DNA of 28,677 bases from an uncultured Collinsella sp. (lineage in GTDB: Bacteria > Actinomycetota > Coriobacteriia > Coriobacteriales > Coriobacteriaceae), in contig CATYEN010000029.1 of the NCBI GenBank assembly GCA_958405565.1, positions 1-28,677 on the forward strand, given 5' to 3'. The notes beneath the pieces were generated by a model. It saw only the letters and a list, made by a program, of their open reading frames with translations. It did not search any database and had not been told where the DNA came from. Below, piece by piece: positions 24,059 through 28,677 of this stretch; within the stretch, counting starts at the first letter, position 1, and each line of letters opens with the position of its first letter. Both the position numbers and the translations under genes were made by a program.

Positions 24059-25329
24059 TGAAACAGGAAACCAACACCGCTGCTACCACCCTTGAGCAGG
24101 TCAACGCGATGCCGGCTGCCACTTGGGGCTGGCTGAAGATGAATCAGACCAAGCTCGAGCTCTCTGACGAGCTTGCCGCCGCTCCCGCGGAGGCCGTTGA
24201 GGTCGAAGGCTTGGGCGAGCAGTTTATTGGCGTGACAGACGCGTTCGACGCCGCCATGGACGCCATGGCCGAGCGCTTCCCCGAGCGCCGCTCCTCCGCC
24301 CCCGGTGATGCCGCCGACCGCGCCCGCATCACGCCCGAGACCGAGCTCGACGTGCCCGCCACCTCCGTCTACCAGGCCGGCGCCATCAAGCTCGAGGAGG
24401 AGCTCTCCCCTGCTGAAGCCTTCGAAACCGGCATGGGCGAGGCTGCCTACGCCTACTTGGCCGAGCACGCTACCAAGCGCATCGTCATCGATGTGCCCGC
24501 ATACCAGCACGCCACGGTTACCGTGCGTGTGAGCGGTGTCGATGCCGCCGCGGCCATCGCCGCCATCGACGTCGTCGCCCGCCCGCAGGCAACGCTCGAC
24601 CTGCATATTGCCCTGGACTCCCCCGTTGCCGGCGAGGGTGTCGTGGGCTCCGTGCTACGCGTGTGCTCCCACGAGTACGCCATCGTCAACGTGACCTGCA
24701 CGCAGACGCTCGACGATAGCTGGATCGCGCTCGACGACACCGGCCTGTTCCTGGACGAGGGTGCGCGCGTCAACGTGCAGCACACCGTCCTGGGTGCCGG
24801 CGCCAGCGCCACCGGCCTTGCCGGCGACCTGCTGGGCGATACCGCCAAGGTCACCATCGATACCGATTACCTGGGCGCCCGCGAGCAGGTGCGCGACTTT
24901 AACTACGAGCTGCGCCACCGCGGTCGCAAAACCGAGTGCGAGATCGACGCCAACGGCGTACTGACCGGCACGTCAAAGAAGGTCTATCGCGGCACCATCG
25001 ACCTCGTGCACGGCTGCAAGGGTGCAACCGGCACCGAGCGCGAGACGGTGCTTTTGGCCAACAAGGGCGTCGACAACAAGACCGTCCCCGTCATCCTGTG
25101 CGACGAGGACGACGTCGCCGGCAACCACGGCGCCACCATCGGTCACGTCCGCGACGAGCAGCTGTTCTACCTGGCCTGCCGCGGCCTTGACCAAAACGCC
25201 GCCGAGGACCTGTTCATCCGCGCCAAGCTGGAGGACGCCGCGCTTTCCGCCACCGACGAGCGCACCCGCGCCGCCGTCGTCCGCCTGGGCAACAACCTGA
25301 TCGACAACTTTGAAGAGGAGCTTGCATGA
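24058..25329 (+). CDS. sufD: SufD, partner subunit of SufB
   Basis: This 423-residue protein overlaps the sufB stop by one base; GAAGGAG in the end of sufB is the ribosome binding site. The N-terminal half (PAATWGWLKMNQTKLEL then an Ala-rich acidic helical part) is variable as in other SufD proteins, while the C-terminal half has the beta-helix core: YLGAREQVRDFNYELRHRGRKT, YRGTIDLVHGCKGATGTERE and NHGATIGHVRDEQLFYLACRG with the conserved His. SufD forms a heterodimer with SufB and helps iron enter the scaffold. The family assignment rests on position between sufB and sufS and on this core. Confidence 0.95.
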   Translation: MKQETNTAATTLEQVNAMPAATWGWLKMNQTKLELSDELAAAPAEAVEVEGLGEQFIGVTDAFDAAMDAMAERFPERRSSAPGDAADRARITPETELDVPATSVYQAGAIKLEEELSPAEAFETGMGEAAYAYLAEHATKRIVIDVPAYQHATVTVRVSGVDAAAAIAAIDVVARPQATLDLHIALDSPVAGEGVVGSVLRVCSHEYAIVNVTCTQTLDDSWIALDDTGLFLDEGARVNVQHTVLGAGASATGLAGDLLGDTAKVTIDTDYLGAREQVRDFNYELRHRGRKTECEIDANGVLTGTSKKVYRGTIDLVHGCKGATGTERETVLLANKGVDNKTVPVILCDEDDVAGNHGATIGHVRDEQLFYLACRGLDQNAAEDLFIRAKLEDAALSATDERTRAAVVRLGNNLIDNFEEELA

Positions 25330-26651
25330 TCGACACCGAGCACGTTAAATGCGATACCTGCACTGCCCCCGAGCCCATGGAGCTCGACGCCAGCGACGAG
25401 GCTTCGCGCGGCTGGCCCACCGTGGACATCGAGACCAACCCCTACAAGGGCCAGTTCCCGCTGTTCCAGCAGCACCCCGAGATCGCCTTCCTCGATAGCG
25501 CCGCCACCGCGCAGCGACCTGCCTGTGTGCTCGACGCCGAGCGCGACTTCTATCAGCGCATGAACGCCAACCCCCTGCGCGGCCTGTACTCGCTGTCCGT
25601 CGAGGCCACCGAAGCCATCGCGAAGGTCCGCCAGCAAATCGCCGACGTCATCGGCGCCCCCAACGCCAACGAGGTCGTCTTCACCCGCAACACGAGCGAG
25701 TCGCTCAACCTGGTCGCCAAGAGCTTTGCGCCCACGGTGCTCGAACCCGGCGACGAGGTCGTCATCACCATCATGGAGCACCACTCCAACCTGATTCCGT
25801 GGCAGCAGGTCTGCCGCGAGACCGGCGCCAAGCTCGTCTACCTCTACCCCACCAAGACCGGCCAGCTTACCACCGAGGAGGTTTTGTCCAAGGTGGGCCC
25901 CAAGACCAAGATCTTGGCCGTGGGTCAGGTCTCTAACGTTCTGGGCGTTGAGAACCCGGTCAAGAATCTCGGCAAGCTCGTGCACAAGTACGGCGGCTAT
26001 CTGGTCGTCGACGGCGCGCAGTCGCTGCCGCACATGCCGGTCGATGTGGCCGATCTGGGCGCCGACTTCTTTGCCTTTAGCGCACACAAGGCCATGGGCC
26101 CCATGGGCATCGGCGTGCTGTGGGGCAAGATGGACCTGCTCAACGCCATGCCGCCCATGCTCACCGGCGGCGAGATGATCGATTCGGTCACCGAGCAGGA
26201 CGCCGTCTGGGCGCCCGTCCCCGAGAAGTTCGAGGCCGGCACGCAGGACGCCGCCGGCATCTTCGCCACGGGCGCCGCACTCGATTACCTGGTCAACACG
26301 GTGGGTTACGAGAACATCCAGGCACGCGAGCAGGCACTCGTCCATTATCTGATGGGCGAGCTCATGCAGCTCGACTTTGTCCAGATCATCGGCTCGATCT
26401 ACTGGGACAACCACCACGGCGTCGTGAGCTTTAACGTCAAGGGCATCCACCCGCACGACGTCGCGAGCATCATGGACATGGACGGCGTCTGCATTCGCGC
26501 CGGCCACCACTGCGCGCAGCCGCTGCTCACCTGGTTGGGCGTCGAGAACCTTGCCTGCTGCCGCGCCAGCGTGGCCTTCTACAACGACAAGGCCGACATC
26601 GACAAGTTCATCACCGGCCTGCATCACGTTTGGAGCACGTTCAATGGGTAA
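25326..26651 (+). CDS. sufS: SufS, group II cysteine desulfurase
   Basis: This 441-residue protein overlaps sufD by 4 bp (ATGA). It is a PLP-dependent class V aminotransferase fold enzyme that removes sulfur from L-cysteine. FLDSAATAQRP lies near 57-67, EHHSNLIPWQQ binds the cofactor region, the PLP lysine is in FSAHKAMGP (Lys255), and the catalytic cysteine is in RAGHHCAQPLL (Cys396). The HHCAQP context is the one found in SufS enzymes that work with SufU, and sufU is indeed next. The N-terminus has an extra 30-40 residues with two cysteines (CDTC) that the core enzyme does not need. The persulfide formed on the Cys is passed to SufU. Confidence 0.96.
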   Translation: MIDTEHVKCDTCTAPEPMELDASDEASRGWPTVDIETNPYKGQFPLFQQHPEIAFLDSAATAQRPACVLDAERDFYQRMNANPLRGLYSLSVEATEAIAKVRQQIADVIGAPNANEVVFTRNTSESLNLVAKSFAPTVLEPGDEVVITIMEHHSNLIPWQQVCRETGAKLVYLYPTKTGQLTTEEVLSKVGPKTKILAVGQVSNVLGVENPVKNLGKLVHKYGGYLVVDGAQSLPHMPVDVADLGADFFAFSAHKAMGPMGIGVLWGKMDLLNAMPPMLTGGEMIDSVTEQDAVWAPVPEKFEAGTQDAAGIFATGAALDYLVNTVGYENIQAREQALVHYLMGELMQLDFVQIIGSIYWDNHHGVVSFNVKGIHPHDVASIMDMDGVCIRAGHHCAQPLLTWLGVENLACCRASVAFYNDKADIDKFITGLHHVWSTFNG

Positions 26652-27078
26652 TCTGTACACCTCTACCACATTTATGGAGCACAACTCGCACCCCGACTAC
26701 AAGTACGAGATGGATGCCCCCACGCACGAGCACGACGGCATCAACCCCAGCTGCGGAGACGAGCTCACCTTACAGCTACGTGTCGAGAACAACGTGATCG
26801 AGGAGGCCTCCTTTACCGGCCACGGCTGTGCCATCAGCCAGGCCAGCGCCGATATTATGGCCGACCTCATCACCGGCGAGACCGTCGAGGAAGCTCGCCG
26901 CCTGGCAGAGCTCTTCCTCGCCATGATCCGCGGCGAGCAGCTCTCCGAGGAAGACCTGGAAGACCTGGACGAAGCCGCCCAGCTCCAGGACATCTCGCAC
27001 ATGCCCGCCCGCGTCAAATGCGCCGAACTTGCCTGGCGCACCCTCGACGGCATGCTCACGGGACAAAATAATCAGTAG
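26644..27078 (+). CDS. sufU: SufU, zinc-dependent sulfurtransferase partner of SufS
   Basis: The ATG at 26644 overlaps the sufS stop by 8 bp and gives a protein of 144 residues, the usual SufU length; the frame extends upstream inside sufS and that part is a shadow. The zinc ligands are present: PSCGDEL (Cys37, Asp39), GHGCAIS (Cys62) and RVKCAELAW (Cys126). The SufU-specific insertion between the second and third Cys regions is there (GEQLSEEDLEDLDEAAQLQD). SufU takes sulfur from SufS by ligand exchange and feeds SufBC2D. Its last five codons overlap a GGGACAA-N15-TTGTCCC unit. Confidence 0.95.
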   Translation: MGNLYTSTTFMEHNSHPDYKYEMDAPTHEHDGINPSCGDELTLQLRVENNVIEEASFTGHGCAISQASADIMADLITGETVEEARRLAELFLAMIRGEQLSEEDLEDLDEAAQLQDISHMPARVKCAELAWRTLDGMLTGQNNQ

Positions 27079-27100
27079 TATTTGTCCCAAATCTTAAGAA
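27060..27100. promoter_or_regulatory. Third copy of the suf operator-like unit, spanning the sufU stop codon
   Basis: GGGACAA at 27060-27066 and TTGTCCC at 27082-27088 have the same 22-bp step and 15-bp centre as the units upstream of sufC. The flank TTTGTCCCA..TCTTAAG is also shared (21651-21668 and 27081-27098), so this copy resembles the first upstream unit together with its right flank. Confidence 0.75.
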
Positions 27101-27107
27101 TTTTGTT

Positions 27108-27147
27108 GGCCGAATCACTTGACAAGAGTGGTTCGGCCATTTTCTAT
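27108..27147 (+). terminator. Rho-independent terminator of the suf operon
   Basis: GGCCGAATCACT (27108-27119) and AGTGGTTCGGCC (27127-27138) form 12 pairs with one G-U around a 7-nt loop, followed by ATTTTCTATT. It starts 30 nt after the sufU stop and its T-run overlaps the stop of the convergent transposase-like gene. Confidence 0.85.
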
Positions 27148-27944
27148 TCCGAGCCCTCAGCCTGAGCATTCACCCGCGCATAAGCGCGCACGATACGAGA
27201 GACGGTACTCTTGCTGATTCCCGTATACCGTTCGATCTCGCGCACCGTGTAGCCGCCATCGTGCAGGGCGAAAACGATTCCGTCTCGCCGCGAGGGTGCT
27301 ACGGTCTTGAGTTCGTTGAGCGGCACACCCAGGCGCTTCGCCATCTTGTCGGCAAACGCACGCCGCTCCCACTCTGTCTCATCCATATCGTGAATCACCG
27401 GATCGGAACCATCGGGCATCGACAGAGAATAATCCAGAAACCCCTTGGCAGACTCAAAGAGCTCGAGCACACAAGAAGGGTCCGAAAATCCCCTCGTCGT
27501 ATCGTTGTCGTACGCTCTCAGATACTCGGCAAAGCTGCTCCAGGGATAACGCTCGATCAGGGCGATACCCGCCTCCTGCGGATTAGCGTGAACATAGCGA
27601 ATGGCAGCCATTAGATAACGGTCGGTATCGAGCGAGCGCCGGTCAAAACGGTTCTGGAACAGATGACCCGTGCGCCCCGTGCGTTTATTGAACCGCCGCG
27701 CGTACGTCAAAAGCAGCCGGTGCATCGCCGCGCTCATCGCGTCCTCGTAATCTGCAAGCACCAGATGCACGTGATTGCCCATAAGGCACCAGGCGATAAC
27801 CGTCACGCCCGCCTCGCGGCAGCACTCGCGCATCAGCTCCAAAAACTCCCACCGGTCTTCATCGCCCTCAAAGATGAGCTGCTTGCCCACACCGCGGGCA
27901 CAGACATGGTAAAAGCCGGTAACCGTTCTCCAAACGCGCTGCAT
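27144..27944 (-). CDS. RAYT-like Y1 (HUH) transposase with C-terminal helix-turn-helix
   Basis: The ATG at 27944 has AAGGGAG about 6 nt upstream; the frame is open 71 codons further without a ribosome binding site. The 266-residue protein has an N-terminal TGFYHVCARG, the HUH pair in GNHVHLVL (His58, His60), the LTYARRFNKRTGRTGHLFQNRF block and YLMAAIRYVHANPQEAG, all typical of REP-associated tyrosine transposase-like proteins (IS200/IS605 relatives that nick single-stranded DNA). The C-terminal GYTVREIERYTGISKSTVSRI is a helix-turn-helix of resolvase or TrfB type. It is single and complete, and no IS ends or target duplication are seen, so it may be a domesticated gene. It points against the suf operon. 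Confidence 0.85.
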   Translation of the reverse strand: MQRVWRTVTGFYHVCARGVGKQLIFEGDEDRWEFLELMRECCREAGVTVIAWCLMGNHVHLVLADYEDAMSAAMHRLLLTYARRFNKRTGRTGHLFQNRFDRRSLDTDRYLMAAIRYVHANPQEAGIALIERYPWSSFAEYLRAYDNDTTRGFSDPSCVLELFESAKGFLDYSLSMPDGSDPVIHDMDETEWERRAFADKMAKRLGVPLNELKTVAPSRRDGIVFALHDGGYTVREIERYTGISKSTVSRIVRAYARVNAQAEGSE

Positions 27945-28347
27945 GGCGCTCCCTTCGCCGGGATCTGATTGCCATCCAATACAGCACGATTGAAGCGTGC
28001 CATCAAAACATTCACGCAAAACAATACACTCGCGCGGCCAAAGGCAGTAAACGGGCGGCGAACGGCACCGTTGCAACAGGTCAGACCCCGCAACGCATAC
28101 AAGAGCTGACCAAAAGCTTGCCCAAGACGAACCCCCTCTACGGAAGTTCGCGACCACAGAACATATAGTTAAACCGTTTCAATTAAAACTTCCGGACTTC
28201 TCGCTACGAAAACTGAGCCGTTCGCCGAATATTCCGTGCATTTCGCGGTATTATAGGGGCTGCATGTCATGTCCCTTTCGAAGGGCCGCCCGGCAATCGC
28301 CAGCCACGACCCCCAGACGGGACGCCAACACGATAGAGAGGAGAGGC
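27945..28347. other. Intergenic region between the RAYT-like gene and the NifU-like gene
   Basis: This 403-bp region separates two divergent genes. It contains an AT-rich stretch at about 28160-28260 with a -10-like TATTAT at 28249-28254, which would give the NifU-like gene a leader of nearly 90 nt, and a strong GAGAGGAGAGG ribosome binding site at 28335-28345. Open frames through it have no ribosome binding site. I see no tRNA, IS end or clear riboswitch fold. Confidence 0.45.
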
Positions 28348-28677
28348 ATGCAGTACTCACAGGAAGTGGAGAACATGTGCCCCGTTGCCAAGGGTGCATA
28401 CCACGGCCCCGCACCCATCCCCGAGGAGGGCAAGTGGGTCCAGGCTAAGGAGATTTCCGACATCTCCGGTCTTACGCACGGTGTGGGTTGGTGCGCACCT
28501 CAGCAGGGCGCCTGCAAGCTCACGCTGAACGTCAAGGACGGCATCATCGAGGAGGCCCTCGTTGAGACCATCGGCTGCTCGGGCATGACCCACTCTGCCG
28601 CCATGGCTTCCGAGATCCTTCCCGGCAAGACCATCCTCGAGGCCCTCAACACCGACCTCGTCTGCGACGCCATCAAC
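28348..28677 (+). CDS. NifU/IscU-like iron-sulfur cluster assembly scaffold protein (partial, runs off the window)
   Basis: The ATG follows GAGAGGAGAGG and the frame is open for 110 residues to the window edge. The core LTLNVKDGIIEEALVETIGC followed by SGMTHSAAMASEILPGKTI matches the NifU N-terminal/IscU fold, with Cys77 in GCSGM as one cluster ligand. The usual first ligand loop (Cys-Gly-Asp) is replaced by GVGWCAPQQGACKL with Cys49 and Cys56; Cys106 may be the third ligand. In many Clostridia and Coriobacteria such a protein sits next to a GGGtGRT family gene; I recall that association and cannot see it here because the window ends. It is distinct from sufU and may serve a separate maturation route. 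Confidence 0.8.
   Translation, partial: MQYSQEVENMCPVAKGAYHGPAPIPEEGKWVQAKEISDISGLTHGVGWCAPQQGACKLTLNVKDGIIEEALVETIGCSGMTHSAAMASEILPGKTILEALNTDLVCDAIN

Noticed and set aside
25167..26684. 505-codon minus-strand frame opposite sufD/sufS
   Set aside because: Antisense shadow of highly conserved suf genes.

Overview
The window looks like chromosomal DNA of a Gram-positive actinobacterium, most likely class Coriobacteriia and probably close to Collinsella. That placement is inferred from content rather than from a marker gene. The evidence is an Rrf2-sufCBDSU iron-sulfur operon, several secreted proteins carrying choline/glucan-binding-type wall repeats, a large GT2 glycosyltransferase operon, an MPKTG-type sorting signal, and strong GGAGG-like ribosome binding sites with occasional TTG and GTG starts. 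The suf genes are clearly GC-rich, while the stretches around 200-1300 and 5080-7860 are markedly AT-richer and look like accessory DNA.

Layout: (1) 1-5064, minus strand: three secreted wall-binding proteins built from the same repeats of about 20 residues but with different functional ends: a GH25 lysozyme (cut by the window edge), an NlpC/P60-like cysteine hydrolase, and a protein ending in a His/Cys zinc-knuckle-like tail. (2) 5065-7860: a scarred region holding an intact Abi_2/HEPN abortive-infection gene among fragments: a glycosyltransferase tail, an NlpC/P60 tail, an N-terminally truncated ATPase, an unrecognised plus-strand coding tail, and an AT-rich block of helically phased TAT repeats. 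(3) 7860-14771, minus: five tightly packed GT2 glycosyltransferase genes, probably one operon for a surface polysaccharide or wall glycopolymer. (4) 14884-17207, plus: a membrane acyltransferase 3 and a GlfT-like GT2, probably acting on the same type of polymer. (5) 17226-19025, minus: an AAA-ATPase-like protein whose C-terminal PD-(D/E)XK nuclease domain has lost key residues. (6) 19226-21037, minus: a large secreted, sortase-anchor-like protein with a possible lysozyme-like head and a long disordered stalk. (7) 21177-27078: an Rrf2 regulator divergent from sufC-sufB-sufD-sufS-sufU. (8) 27144-27944, minus: a solitary RAYT-like Y1 transposase. (9) 28348 to the end, plus: the start of a second NifU/IscU-like scaffold gene.

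The most striking unexplained structure is regulatory. Between rrf2 and sufC lie four GGGACA/TGTCCC half-sites at 22-bp steps, forming two 29-bp units (GGGACAA-N15-TTGTCCC type) inside one larger dyad. A third copy of the unit, followed by the same CTTAAG flank, spans the stop codon of sufU about 5.4 kb away. This suggests an iron-sulfur-responsive Rrf2 operator system bracketing the operon.

No tRNA, rRNA or CRISPR array was recognised by eye.
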